A DNA stretch of 64,000 nucleotides, taken from positions 1,674,001 to 1,738,000 of the forward strand of contig NZ_JAFLNM010000001.1 in NCBI RefSeq assembly GCF_017313275.1. Direction: 5' to 3'. This document shows, piece by piece, positions 34,578 to 44,241 of this stretch. This DNA comes from Flagellimonas profundi (GTDB lineage: Bacteria; Bacteroidota; Bacteroidia; Flavobacteriales; Flavobacteriaceae). A program made the position numbers and the translations under genes. The notes under the pieces were generated by a model. It made no database searches and was not told the DNA's origin. It saw only the letters and a list, made by a program, of their open reading frames with translations. Every line of letters starts with the position of its first letter. Position 1 is the first letter of the stretch.

Positions 34578-35330
34578 TTATAATATTTGTATGTTCAAAT
34601 TTTTAAATGCATCAAGCTTAGTGTCCCATGGTTCCAGTTCTGTGACCATAGTATTGATCACATTTAAATGACAAGTTTTAAAACGATGTTGGGAATTCAA
34701 CTTCTCTGAAATACATAAAAGTACCGTTTTCTTTGAAGCATTGATAACCGCCTTTTTTGTTTGAACCACATCCCAATCAAATTCCGTCAATCCAAATTCG
34801 GTATCCACATAGCCCGTTCCAATAAAGCTATAATCCACCTTGATCTCCGATAAAGCGTTTATTGTGCTCGGCCCCATGGCTATCTGAGAGTCCTTTGATA
34901 GCGTACCTCCTATAAAAATGGTTTCGACATTAGGTTTGCGCAACAACTCCATTGCTACGGGCAAACTCAGCGTAAAACAAGTAAGCTTGAGGTTTGGAGG
35001 CAATAATTTAGCTAGTTCCAAGCATGTGGTACCTCCATCTATTAATATGACACTGTTATTCCTTAAAAGAGTTACGGCTTTCTTGGCTATGGCCATTTTT
35101 TTGTCCAGGGCATACACATTGTTGTTCCTTTGGGGACTATGGTTCGCAAAACCTAAAGAAACGGCTCCTCCGTGTACTTTGATCAGTAGATTTTCGTCAT
35201 CCAACTCCTTAACGTCCCTCCGTACGGTATCTATTGAAACATTAAGCTTTTCCGCCAAGTCTGTCAAGAGCACCCTGTTGTGCAACTCTACTTCATTTAA
35301 AATGGAATGTTGTCTTTCTTCTTTTAACAT
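34578..35330 (-). CDS. DeoR/GlpR-family regulator of the recycling cluster
   Basis: 250 residues. Winged helix at the N-terminus (EERQHSILNEVELHNRVLLTDLAEKLNVSIDTVRRDVKELDDENLL, about 4-52) and a sugar-phosphate-binding DeoR C-terminal domain (ILIDGGTTCLELAKLL, FIGGTLSKDSQIAMGP, DYSFIGTGYVD, KKTVLLCISEKL). The family senses a phosphorylated sugar; GlcNAc-6-phosphate or MurNAc-6-phosphate is the natural guess because murQ follows and nagB diverges. Probable operator: TGCA repeats at 35371-35465. Confidence 0.88.
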   Translation of the reverse strand: MLKEERQHSILNEVELHNRVLLTDLAEKLNVSIDTVRRDVKELDDENLLIKVHGGAVSLGFANHSPQRNNNVYALDKKMAIAKKAVTLLRNNSVILIDGGTTCLELAKLLPPNLKLTCFTLSLPVAMELLRKPNVETIFIGGTLSKDSQIAMGPSTINALSEIKVDYSFIGTGYVDTEFGLTEFDWDVVQTKKAVINASKKTVLLCISEKLNSQHRFKTCHLNVINTMVTELEPWDTKLDAFKNLNIQIL

Positions 35331-35353
35331 TTAACATCTTTTTCTTCCAGGTT

Positions 35354-35361
35354 CAAATGTA
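35354..35361 (-). promoter_or_regulatory. -7 box (TACATTTG) for the deoR-murQ transcript
   Basis: Exact TAnnTTTG on the minus strand, 24 bp upstream of the regulator ATG. No correctly spaced TTTG is obvious. Confidence 0.5.
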
Positions 35362-35370
35362 GAAAACAAT

Positions 35371-35465
35371 TGCACAAAAAAACTGTTGGGCATTAATGCA
35401 ATGTCAATTCCCTTTAAAACTTGCAAACTAATGCAAATATATTGCAATATTTTGCATTTTTATGC
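35371..35465. promoter_or_regulatory. Phased TGCA repeat array between divergent deoR and nagB genes
   Basis: TGCA occurs at 35371, 35397, 35422, 35432, 35443 and 35453, with a degenerate TGC at 35462: the last five at 9- to 11-bp steps, one helical turn each. The core is (A/T)TTGCA or its complement. The array covers the -33 element of nagB and lies next to the deoR -7 box, a natural operator for the DeoR-type regulator. Confidence 0.5.
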
Positions 35466-35483
35466 TTTTTTTGATTATATTTG
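35451..35483 (+). promoter_or_regulatory. Promoter of nagB
   Basis: TTTG (35451-35454), 21 bp, TATATTTG (35476-35483), 31 bp before the ATG at 35515. Confidence 0.7.
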
Positions 35484-35514
35484 CCCTGTAAAATTTGTTA
35501 AACCTGACAAAAAC

Positions 35515-37455
35515 ATGCAAGATTTAGCTGAAAATCCTTTAAAAAGAGAGCCTCTCGACACCGAAACCTTGAAATTTGAAAAAATCAACACTCATATTTA
35601 CGAGGATTCACAAAACGCATCTTGGTATGTGGCCAATGAAATAGCCAGTCTTATCAAGCAAAAACAAGAGCAGGGCCAAAAAGCCGTTCTTGGATTGGCC
35701 ACAGGGTCAACTCCAACCAAAGTTTATGACTACTTGGTCCAATTCCACAAAGAGAATGGGCTTAGCTTTAAAAATGTAGTCACTTTCAATTTGGATGAAT
35801 ATTTTCCAATGTCACCAGATTCCATCCATAGTTATGTTCGCTTTATGAATGAACATCTGTTTGATCATATTGATATTGACCCTCACAATGTTCATATTCC
35901 AGATGGCAGTTTATCCAAAGAGGAAATCAGAAAGTATTGCCTGGATTATGAAGAGAAAATTCAAAATGTTGGAGGTATCGACATACAAGTTCTCGGAATC
36001 GGGAGAACTGGTCATATCGGGTTTAACGAACCGGGATCATCCCTACATAGCAAAACCCGTTTGGTTCGTTTGGACCGTGTAACCCGCCTTGATGCCGCCA
36101 GTGATTTCTTTGGAGAAGAAAACGTTCCGAGAAGAGCCATTACAATGGGGGTCGGTACCATTATGGAGTCAAAAAGAATCATAATTATGGCTTGGGGCGA
36201 AGGAAAAGCTCCAATTGTACAGCAAGCCGTGGAAGGTAAGATAAAGGAATCGGTACCAGCAACTTTTTTGCAACACCATAAAAATTGTGATTTTGTACTT
36301 GACGGAGCTGCGTCTTCATTCCTAACCAGGATTAAAACCCCATGGCTGGTCACCGAATGCGACTGGGATGAAAAACTCATTAAGACTGCCTCAATTTGGT
36401 TGTCAGAAAAACTGGATAAGGCGATACTAAAACTCACAAACGAAGATTATAACGAACACGGCATGGGCAGTCTCATCGCCGAAGTGGGTTCCGCAGAGCA
36501 AATCAACCTATCGGTTTTCAACCAACTGCAACGAACCATTACTGGTTGGCCAGGGGGCAAACCAAATGCAGATGATAGCCAAAGACCCGAAAGAGCCCAA
36601 CCTCATCCAAAAACATCTTTGATCTTTAGCCCGCACCCCGATGATGATGTGATTTCCATGGGAGGTACATTGCTCCGATTGGTCGATCAAGGGCATAATG
36701 TTCATGTAGCATATCAAACCTCTGGAAATATTGCCGTATTTGATGATGAAGTAATACGTTTTCTGGATTTTGCTACAGATGTCCAAAAAGACAATAAAGA
36801 GCTTCAAAAGAAATTCAAGGAAGTGCGCAAGTTCCTGGCAAGTAAAAAGCCTGGAGAGTTGGACAGCCCAGAAGTACAGAATTTCAAGGGGCTTATCCGT
36901 AAAGGTGAAGCCTTGGCCGCCTGCAGGTACTGTGGAGTTCCAGAAGAGAACGCCCATTTCCAGAATTTACCCTTCTACGAAACCGGGGCTGTGAGAAAAA
37001 AACCGCTTTCCGAGGAAGACGTGCAAATAACGTATGACCTTTTAAATAAACTAAAACCCCATCAAATTTTTGCTGCAGGAGACCTGTCAGACCCACATGG
37101 AACCCACAGAGTCTGCTTGGATGTAATCTTTAAGGCAATTCAACGCTTACTTGACGAAGGTTCCGATTGGATTCGAAATTGTTATGTATGGTTATACCGA
37201 GGAGCATGGCAGGAATGGGATATTGCAGATATGGAAATGGCCGTACCGATCGGACCAAAGGATATGGCAAGAAAAATCAATGCCATATTTAAACACCAGT
37301 CCCAAAAGGACAGTGCAATGTTCCCAGGAAACGATAAAAGGGAATTCTGGCAACGTGCCGAACAAAGAAATAAGGATACCGCAAACAGATACAATCAGCT
37401 TGGAATGGCGGAATACGAGGCAATGGAAGGCTTTGTAAGATACCATTTCGAATAG
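35515..37455 (+). CDS. nagB: Glucosamine-6-phosphate deaminase fused to an LmbE/PIG-L deacetylase-like domain
   Basis: 646 residues from the ATG at 35515; the longer reading to 35386 would cover the promoter. Residues ~20-270 are NagB: LGLATGSTPTKVYDYL, FNLDEYFP (catalytic Asp), GIGRTGHIGFNEPGS, and TFLQHHKNCDFVLD. Residues ~375-640 are a PIG-L/LmbE-type hydrolase: SPHPDDDVISMGG (the zinc-binding HPDD), and DLSDPHGTHRVC (the later His). NagB converts GlcN-6-P to fructose-6-P and ammonia; the LmbE part would be a zinc N-deacetylase, so the fusion could in principle deacetylate and deaminate in one protein. The fusion is widespread in Bacteroidota; NagA itself is not in this window. Confidence 0.93.
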   Translation: MQDLAENPLKREPLDTETLKFEKINTHIYEDSQNASWYVANEIASLIKQKQEQGQKAVLGLATGSTPTKVYDYLVQFHKENGLSFKNVVTFNLDEYFPMSPDSIHSYVRFMNEHLFDHIDIDPHNVHIPDGSLSKEEIRKYCLDYEEKIQNVGGIDIQVLGIGRTGHIGFNEPGSSLHSKTRLVRLDRVTRLDAASDFFGEENVPRRAITMGVGTIMESKRIIIMAWGEGKAPIVQQAVEGKIKESVPATFLQHHKNCDFVLDGAASSFLTRIKTPWLVTECDWDEKLIKTASIWLSEKLDKAILKLTNEDYNEHGMGSLIAEVGSAEQINLSVFNQLQRTITGWPGGKPNADDSQRPERAQPHPKTSLIFSPHPDDDVISMGGTLLRLVDQGHNVHVAYQTSGNIAVFDDEVIRFLDFATDVQKDNKELQKKFKEVRKFLASKKPGELDSPEVQNFKGLIRKGEALAACRYCGVPEENAHFQNLPFYETGAVRKKPLSEEDVQITYDLLNKLKPHQIFAAGDLSDPHGTHRVCLDVIFKAIQRLLDEGSDWIRNCYVWLYRGAWQEWDIADMEMAVPIGPKDMARKINAIFKHQSQKDSAMFPGNDKREFWQRAEQRNKDTANRYNQLGMAEYEAMEGFVRYHFE

Positions 37456-37500
37456 CAAAATATTTCATTTTAAGTTGTTAGTTGTTTAATTTAATCTAGC

Positions 37501-37538
37501 AAAAAGGCCTACATTTAATGTATAAGTAGGCCTTTTTT
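37501..37538. terminator. Terminator after nagB
   Basis: AAAAAGGCCTAC (37501-37512), 13-base loop, exact complement GTAGGCCTTTTT (37526-37537) and further T. Strong in both directions. Confidence 0.88.
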
Positions 37539-37645
37539 ACGCTTAAATGAATCGATTTTCTCATGACTTCCATTTTTTATGTATCACCTTTTAGAACCTG
37601 ACCACACCTTAAAAAGTATTTGCACAACCTTTTAAACCAACCCTA

Positions 37646-38926
37646 ATGAACGTAGCTCCAAAAGACAAAAACGCTTGGCTATGGATTCCCTTTTTATACT
37701 TTACCCAAGGCATTCCATATATTCTTGTGGTAACGGTTTCCGTAATCATGTACAAACGGTTGGGCATTGGTAACGCAGAAATAGGACTTTATACCAGCTG
37801 GCTTTATCTACCGTGGGTGATAAAACCTTTGTGGAGCCCTATTATAGACCTGAAAGGCACCAAGAGAAAATGGTTTTTGAGCATGCAACTATTGATTTCC
37901 GTTGCTTTTTTGGGCATTGGGCTCTTTTTGCCGTCCAATTCGTTCTTCATCATCACGCTGGCCTTCTTTTGGATGGCGGCTTTTGCTTCTGCCACTAACG
38001 ACATTGCCTCGGATGGTTATTACATGATAGGCCTTACCCAGAAAAAACAATCTTTTTTTATAGGCCTGCGTAGTACCTTTTATCGACTGGCGATGGTAAC
38101 AGGGCAAGGGCTTTTGGTGATTTTTGCCGGTTTTTTGGAAAATCGATACGGAGACAACACAAAGGCATGGTCCATAACCATGATAAGCGCAGCAGTTCTA
38201 ATGATTGCCTTAACCATTTCCAACTTTTTCACCGCACCAAAGTTTGAAGAATCAAACCCAAAATCAGCTGAAAAACCAGCAGGATTTTTTGAAGTGTTCG
38301 CCTCATTTTTTAGAAAACATCAGATTGGAGTTGCCTTGCTTTTTATCCTTACCTACAGGTTGGGAGAGTCCCAATTGGTAAAAATGGCCTCTCCTTTTCT
38401 TCTGGACACGCTGGAAGTGGGTGGGTTGGCCTATTCCACCGAAGCTGTAGGCACCATTTATGGAACGGTAGGGGTAATCATGTTATCGCTTGGAGGAATA
38501 TTGGGCGGTATCTTGATCTCCAGGGACGGCCTTAAAAAATGGATGCTGCCTATGCTGCTATCGCTAAATCTGCCCAATGCACTTTACGCTTTGTTGGCCA
38601 TTACCCAAGCCACGAGTATTTATGCCGTGGTGGGCACAGTAGTGCTTGAACAGTTTGGTTATGGGTTCGGCTTTGCCGCATTTATGATGTATCTCATTTA
38701 TGTAGCTGAAGGAGCTTCCAAAACATCACATTATGCCATTGCAACAGGGTTTATGGCCTTGGGCATGATGCTGCCCGGTATGCTGAGCGGTTATATTCAG
38801 GAATGGCTTGGATACGATGGTTTCTTTATTTGGGTAGTAATAGCGGCCTTGCCCGCATTTTTAGTGCTCCGCTACTTAAAATACCCAGCCGACTATGGTA
38901 AAAAAACAACAGAATCCAATGATTGA
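37646..38926 (+). CDS. ampG: AmpG-like MFS muropeptide permease
   Basis: 426 residues, about 12 membrane segments. The opening WLWIPFLYFTQGIPYILVVTVSVIMYKRLG, and the loop region around LPWVIKPLWSPIIDLKGTKRKWF are AmpG-like; a second landmark is the TYRLGESQLVKMASPF stretch midway. It would import GlcNAc-anhydroMurNAc sugars or peptides across the inner membrane. First gene of the ampG-nagZ-anmK run; nagZ overlaps its end. Confidence 0.82.
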   Translation: MNVAPKDKNAWLWIPFLYFTQGIPYILVVTVSVIMYKRLGIGNAEIGLYTSWLYLPWVIKPLWSPIIDLKGTKRKWFLSMQLLISVAFLGIGLFLPSNSFFIITLAFFWMAAFASATNDIASDGYYMIGLTQKKQSFFIGLRSTFYRLAMVTGQGLLVIFAGFLENRYGDNTKAWSITMISAAVLMIALTISNFFTAPKFEESNPKSAEKPAGFFEVFASFFRKHQIGVALLFILTYRLGESQLVKMASPFLLDTLEVGGLAYSTEAVGTIYGTVGVIMLSLGGILGGILISRDGLKKWMLPMLLSLNLPNALYALLAITQATSIYAVVGTVVLEQFGYGFGFAAFMMYLIYVAEGASKTSHYAIATGFMALGMMLPGMLSGYIQEWLGYDGFFIWVVIAALPAFLVLRYLKYPADYGKKTTESND

Positions 38927-40505
38927 TAGCGATATCCCATATACCCTTCCAGAGGAAACATTAGACTTGAGGCAAAAAGTAGGTCAATTTTTTATGCCCG
39001 CAGTTTTCATAAACGACACCGAAGAAGAGGTTCAGCAAATGGAGAAGCTCATTAAAGAATGTCATGTTGGCTCCATATGTTTCTTTCATAGCAGGGCGAG
39101 TGCGGCGACCAACTTTGAAGGAAAGAAAAAGATAGTACACAACGAAAAAAGCTATGATCGTCTACTCGAACTTATCGAACGTTACCAAAAAGTAGCAAGT
39201 GTGCCCTTGTTGGTGGCAATTGACGCAGAATGGGGGCTTGCCATGCGCATTGAAAACACAGCGCAGTACCCTTATGCCATTACACTTGGGGCCTTGACCA
39301 ACGGGGATGACCATATTCAACAAGTGGGCAAGGCTATCGGCGACGATTGCAGGCGAGCAGGGATCCAATGGAATCTGGCACCAGTAGTGGACATCAACAA
39401 CAATCCGGAAAACCCGGTAATCGGTTATCGCTCCTTTGGGGATGATAGAGAGCGGGTATTTGGAAAAGCCAAAGCATTCTTAAACGGGATGACGAACAGT
39501 GGCACCCTGAATTCCATAAAACATTTTCCAGGTCATGGCGATACTACAACGGATTCTCATTTGGGATTGCCCATTATCGATAAATCTATGGAAGAGCTTA
39601 TGGAAAATGAGCTTTATCCTTTTAAAAAATTGATTGAATCCGGAGTTGACTCCGTTATGGTAGGTCATTTACTCCTACCCCAGCTAGATGCAGACAATCC
39701 CTCCACTACCTCTGCCAAGATTATTTCAGATCTACTTAGAAGGAAGTTGGGTTTTAACGGGGTTGTTATCTCGGATGCCCTCAACATGCATGCGGTTTCC
39801 AAGAAATTCCCCAAAAAAGGTAATTTGGAGCAAGCTGCTTTTAATGCTGGAATGGATGTGCTCTGTTTTAGTGAACATGTAAAAGAAGGAATGGACAAGA
39901 TTTTGACCCATTCATCCAAAGAACGGATTCAAGAGAGTTTTGAAAGAGTTTGGGCTTTGAAACAAAAGGTGTTTTCCATCAAAAAAAAGTTGAACCAACC
40001 TGAGCCCAATGCCCTTAGCAAACTGAACCGTGAAATTGCAGCGCAAAGCATCACGGAATTGTATGGCGATGCATCAATAGTAGCGAAAATAAAATCTTCC
40101 GACTTTCTTAATGTTTCGGCCAGCTTGGGCAAAACAAATAGTTTTTCGGAGCAGATTTCGTCTCAATTAGGGGTAGAAATCATGGATTTGGACGCTGGCT
40201 TAGCTTCCAACAATCAAAATATTGTGTTGAGCTTCTTCCCTCCTGCCATAAAACCAAAAAACCAATTTGGAATCGATAAGAGCACATTGGGCTCCATTCA
40301 CAGATTGATCAAAGATAAAAACACGCTCATTTATCTTTTCGGAAACCCATACGTTTTGGACATCTTACAATTAAAGGAATCATCCAATGTGGTATTGGCT
40401 TATCAAGATTTTGCTGAATTTCAAGAAGTAGCCTTTGATCACTTTTCCGGCAAAACAAAAGCAAAAGGAAAACTTCCGATTCAACTAAAAACCTTCCAAC
40501 CATAA
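38919..40505 (+). CDS. nagZ: Glycoside hydrolase family 3 beta-N-acetylglucosaminidase (NagZ type)
   Basis: 528 residues from ATG 38919 (536 if ATG 38895); both overlap the end of the permease gene. Cytoplasmic: no signal peptide, which suits recycling. Catalytic signatures: the mobile-loop Asp/His pair in KHFPGHGDTTTDSH (about 198-211) and the nucleophile Asp in VISDALNMHAV (about 280-290). Releases GlcNAc from GlcNAc-anhydroMurNAc. A C-terminal domain (about 370-528) extends beyond the minimal NagZ barrel. Next gene anmK follows after 43 bp. Confidence 0.9.
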   Translation: MIDSDIPYTLPEETLDLRQKVGQFFMPAVFINDTEEEVQQMEKLIKECHVGSICFFHSRASAATNFEGKKKIVHNEKSYDRLLELIERYQKVASVPLLVAIDAEWGLAMRIENTAQYPYAITLGALTNGDDHIQQVGKAIGDDCRRAGIQWNLAPVVDINNNPENPVIGYRSFGDDRERVFGKAKAFLNGMTNSGTLNSIKHFPGHGDTTTDSHLGLPIIDKSMEELMENELYPFKKLIESGVDSVMVGHLLLPQLDADNPSTTSAKIISDLLRRKLGFNGVVISDALNMHAVSKKFPKKGNLEQAAFNAGMDVLCFSEHVKEGMDKILTHSSKERIQESFERVWALKQKVFSIKKKLNQPEPNALSKLNREIAAQSITELYGDASIVAKIKSSDFLNVSASLGKTNSFSEQISSQLGVEIMDLDAGLASNNQNIVLSFFPPAIKPKNQFGIDKSTLGSIHRLIKDKNTLIYLFGNPYVLDILQLKESSNVVLAYQDFAEFQEVAFDHFSGKTKAKGKLPIQLKTFQP

Positions 40506-40548
40506 AGCTATAATTTATTATTTTTAAAAGTCTCTAAAATTATTGGGT

Positions 40549-41637
40549 ATGAGCACTTACAAAGTTTTGGGGCTAATGTCCGGAACCTCTTTGGATGGAC
40601 TGGATATAGCCTATTGCCATATTTGGGAAAAAGATGGAAAATGGAATTTTTCCATCAAAGAAACCGCAGAAATTGACTATGCGGACAATATGATGGAGTA
40701 CCTCAAAAATGCAATCCATCTTTCTGAAGAAGACCATGCACAATTGCACAAAGATTATGGAATTTGGTTGGGGCAACAGTGTAGGTTATTTATTGATGAA
40801 CTTGGCGAAGAGGTTGATTTTATTGCAAGTCACGGGCATACCTCGCACCATAGACCTGAGGATGGTGTCACCTTTCAATTGGGCGATGGGCAGTTTTTGG
40901 CAAACATCTCGGGCAAACAGGTAGTATGTGACTTTAGAAGTAAAGATGTGTCCCTAAAGGGACAAGGCGCCCCTTTGGTACCCATTGGAGATAAATTGTT
41001 GTTCCATGAATATGATTTTTGTCTGAATTTAGGGGGAATCAGTAATATTTCTTTTGAAAAAGATGGTGAGCGAATTGCTTATGATATTGGATTGGCAAAT
41101 ATGCCGTTGAACTACATTACACATAAAATGGGACTAGCTTATGATGAAGATGGAAAGCTCGCCCGATCGGGAATATTGGACGCCTCACTACTCCAACAAC
41201 TCAACAATTTGGAATACTATCGGTTACCCTACCCTAAATCCACAGGGTACGAATGGTTTACTTCCAAAATTATCCCATTAATTGAAGCCTCTAAAATCTC
41301 CAACGAGGATTTGTTGCACACTTTTATTCATCATAATTGTGAGCAAATTGCAATAGCAGCACAAAAACATAAAAACAAAGGAAACTCCAAAAGTAACCTG
41401 CTTGCCACTGGTGGTGGTGCCCTGAACAAGTTTTTTATGGATACGCTTCAAGATAAACTGGGTTCAGCTTTCGAGGTTATTGTCCCTGATAAAACATTGA
41501 TTGCCTATAAAGAAGCACTGGTTTTTGCTTTAATGGGGGTTCTTCGCCTAGAGGGAAAAACAAACGTCCTAAAATCGGTTACAGGCGCTATAAAAGATTC
41601 CTGTAGTGGTGAAGTGTTTTTTCCAAAAGAGGGTTAA
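40549..41637 (+). CDS. anmK: Anhydro-N-acetylmuramic acid kinase
   Basis: 362 residues from the ATG at 40549. The start LGLMSGTSLDGLDIAY is diagnostic; also DFIASHGHTSHHRP, CDFRSKDVSLKGQGAPLVPIGD, LNLGGISNIS and LLATGGGALNKFFM. Opens and phosphorylates anhydroMurNAc to MurNAc-6-P, the substrate of murQ nearby. Its stop overlaps the stop of a convergent exporter gene by 4 bp. Confidence 0.95.
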   Translation: MSTYKVLGLMSGTSLDGLDIAYCHIWEKDGKWNFSIKETAEIDYADNMMEYLKNAIHLSEEDHAQLHKDYGIWLGQQCRLFIDELGEEVDFIASHGHTSHHRPEDGVTFQLGDGQFLANISGKQVVCDFRSKDVSLKGQGAPLVPIGDKLLFHEYDFCLNLGGISNISFEKDGERIAYDIGLANMPLNYITHKMGLAYDEDGKLARSGILDASLLQQLNNLEYYRLPYPKSTGYEWFTSKIIPLIEASKISNEDLLHTFIHHNCEQIAIAAQKHKNKGNSKSNLLATGGGALNKFFMDTLQDKLGSAFEVIVPDKTLIAYKEALVFALMGVLRLEGKTNVLKSVTGAIKDSCSGEVFFPKEG

Positions 41638-42848
41638 GTCGTAACAACTCGTTTTCTTTTTGGTTTGTTCACCAATAAGAAAATAGCAAGTGCACAAAGA
41701 CCGCAAATGGCCAAACCTGCGAAAAGTGGCCAAACCGTATCCTTAACAAACTCTCCAATAAAAGTAGCAATGGGTATGGATAGCAAAGTAGACACAAAAC
41801 CATTGATTGCCGCTCCGATTCCCGCAATATGTCCTATAGGTTCCATGGCGATCGAACGGAAATTCCCCCACATAAAACCAAGACAGAAAAACTGAATGGA
41901 CAAGAATCCGACCAAAACGTAAATACTAGGATTTGGAGAGTTCAGGAACAAGACGGAGTATGTCAGGGCAACAACGCAAAATACTATCGTAGCCATTAAA
42001 GAAAGTCGTCGCATTCCAAAACGCATGACCAAAGTTCCGTTCAAAAAAGTGGAAAGCCCAATGGAAATCGCAAGACCGGCAAATATATAAGGGAACATTT
42101 CTTTAAGTGCATATTGGTCCTCAAAAATATGCTGGGCCGAACTTAAATACACTAAAAACGCTCCGGTGACCAAACCAGAAGTCAAGGTAAATGCAACTGT
42201 CTCCCTATATTTTACAAATTCCCTTAACCCATCAACAAATACATGTCTGGTAAACGGAATTTTATATTCTGGATGCAGGGTTTCCTTTTGTCGCTTCCAA
42301 AACCAAATTGCAACGGCAAGAACAAAAACCATTTGAACATAAAAAATGGCCTTCCACCCGGCAGCATCCAAAATTAACTTTCCTATTGCAGGCGCCACGA
42401 CCGGCACTAGAATAAAGAAGGCTACCACAAACGACATTATTTTTGCCATATAATCCCCCTCATAGGTATCTCTAATTATGGATATGGATATGGTTCGAGG
42501 TGCAGAAAGTCCAATTCCTTGTAAAATTCGTCCAACAACCATAATTTCCAAGGATGGGGCATATAAACAGATAACACTCGCTATCAAAAAGATGATGAAA
42601 CCGAAATAAACCACAGGTTTTCTCCCAAAACTGTCCGATATAGGGCCAAAGAACAACTGCCCTACGCCAAGTCCCAAGAAAATCATGGTAACCAACAATT
42701 GATTGTCCGTAGGGTCAGTGCTGTTGATCGCCATTCCAATATTGGAAATTGCAGGTAGAATGGCATCAATGGCCAATGCCACAATGGACATTAATGCGGC
42801 CATCATGGCCACAAATTCAAAGTTGGGTTTTTGATTTATTTTTTGCAT
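41634..42848 (-). CDS. Multidrug efflux MFS transporter, Bcr/CflA type
   Basis: 404 residues, 12 membrane segments. Family marks: the loop motif GPISDSFGRKPVVYFGF (about 69-85) and the motif C-like GRILQGIGLSAPRTISISIIRDTY (about 112-135). Exports small hydrophobic compounds such as bicyclomycin in relatives. Convergent with anmK and probably unrelated in function. Confidence 0.87.
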   Translation of the reverse strand: MQKINQKPNFEFVAMMAALMSIVALAIDAILPAISNIGMAINSTDPTDNQLLVTMIFLGLGVGQLFFGPISDSFGRKPVVYFGFIIFLIASVICLYAPSLEIMVVGRILQGIGLSAPRTISISIIRDTYEGDYMAKIMSFVVAFFILVPVVAPAIGKLILDAAGWKAIFYVQMVFVLAVAIWFWKRQKETLHPEYKIPFTRHVFVDGLREFVKYRETVAFTLTSGLVTGAFLVYLSSAQHIFEDQYALKEMFPYIFAGLAISIGLSTFLNGTLVMRFGMRRLSLMATIVFCVVALTYSVLFLNSPNPSIYVLVGFLSIQFFCLGFMWGNFRSIAMEPIGHIAGIGAAINGFVSTLLSIPIATFIGEFVKDTVWPLFAGLAICGLCALAIFLLVNKPKRKRVVTT

Positions 42849-43035
42849 CCAGCAAAATTAGGTATACCCATTGGATCGGTAAAGCTTTTAAGAAAGGTTT
42901 AATGTTAAGGCAACACATCCAACGTTTTAGTTTAAGATTATGCGGGATTTACATCCAGATTTCGTAAACAAATCACTGTTCCGATGGGGTTAAAATTCAA
43001 TATAACCCTATCTTTAGGGTCAAACAGAATAATCA

Positions 43036-44097
43036 ATGGAAAGCTTAAAAGTATTGGTAGTCGGTTGTGGAAATATGGGTACTTCGCATGCACGGGCCTA
43101 TCATCAATTGGACGGATTTGAAATCGTAGGATTGGTAAGTCGAGGAGAAAAAAGTCGCGAGCGGCTTTCCAAAGAATTGGATGGAGCACCCACCTTCGGG
43201 GATTATGCTGAAGCCCTAGAAACCACACAACCCGATGTAGTTTCCATCAACACCTACCCCGATACACATTTTAACTATGTAAAGATGGCTTTGAAAGCCA
43301 ATGCGCATGTTTTTGTGGAAAAGCCTTTGGCACTTACCGTGGAAGAAGCTCAAGGTTTAGTGGACCTATCACAGAAACAAAACAAAAAAATGGTCGTCGG
43401 GTATATTTTGAGGGTACATCCCACGTGGGCCAAATTTACCGAGATGGCACAAACCTTGGGCAAACCTTTGGTAATGCGAATGAACTTGAACCAACAAAGT
43501 TCCGGGGAGCACTGGTACACCCATAAGCAGTTAATGAACTCTATGTCCCCTATTGTGGATTGCGGGGTACATTATGTGGATGTGATGTGTTCCATGACAC
43601 GTTCCAAACCCATCAGTGTTTCTGCCATTGGCGCTCATTTATCGGACGAGATAGATTCCGAAATGTACAATTACGGACAATTACAGGTGCGATTTGAGGA
43701 TGGTTCCGTAGGCTGGTACGAAGCAGGTTGGGGACCTATGATGAGTGAAACCGCATTTTTCATTAAAGATGTTATTGGACCAAAAGGATGTGTTTCCATA
43801 AGTGACCAGGACAAGGGAGCGTCAGATGATATTGAGGGGCATTCCAAGACAGGAAGCCTAAAATTACACCACAGCGAACTTGATCCAGATGGGCATTTTA
43901 CCAAAAAAGATGAAATTATAAGCACGGCCGACGAACCAGACCACGACGGGCTTTGCCTATTGGAACAGGAATATCTGTTGGATGCCATTGTAAACGACCG
44001 GGACCTTACCCACCATTTAAATGATGCCGTAAATAGTCTTAAAATAGTACTGGCCGCGGATGAATCCGTAAAAACGGGCAAGACAGTGATGTTGTAG
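43036..44097 (+). CDS. Gfo/Idh/MocA-family oxidoreductase
   Basis: 353 residues. Rossmann start VLVVGCGNMGTSHARAYH, then TYPDTHFNYVKMALKANAHVFVEKPLAL (the EKP motif with catalytic Lys). The second half is the alpha/beta substrate domain. Acts on sugars or cyclitols with NAD(P); substrate not predictable. Stands alone: a 187-bp divergent spacer on the left and a REP-like repeat on the right. Confidence 0.88.
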   Translation: MESLKVLVVGCGNMGTSHARAYHQLDGFEIVGLVSRGEKSRERLSKELDGAPTFGDYAEALETTQPDVVSINTYPDTHFNYVKMALKANAHVFVEKPLALTVEEAQGLVDLSQKQNKKMVVGYILRVHPTWAKFTEMAQTLGKPLVMRMNLNQQSSGEHWYTHKQLMNSMSPIVDCGVHYVDVMCSMTRSKPISVSAIGAHLSDEIDSEMYNYGQLQVRFEDGSVGWYEAGWGPMMSETAFFIKDVIGPKGCVSISDQDKGASDDIEGHSKTGSLKLHHSELDPDGHFTKKDEIISTADEPDHDGLCLLEQEYLLDAIVNDRDLTHHLNDAVNSLKIVLAADESVKTGKTVML

Positions 44098-44106
44098 TAA
44101 AGTGTC

Positions 44107-44128
44107 AGGTCGAGCGGAGTCGAGACCT
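44107..44128. repeat. REP-like hairpin element, intergenic copy
   Basis: 22 bp: core CGAGCGGAGTCGAG flanked by AGGT and ACCT, which pair with each other. Begins 10 bp after the oxidoreductase stop. Same core as the copy at 49517-49538, where the arms are ACTT and AAGT. Confidence 0.8.
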
Positions 44129-44241
44129 ATTTTAAAATACTTCACTATGTTTGGTGTCAGGTCTTAGTAAAGACTAGTGTATCCGTATAAAATCTTTACC
44201 CTTTAGCCTTTACCCTTCACCTTTCAAACTTCACTCTTGGC

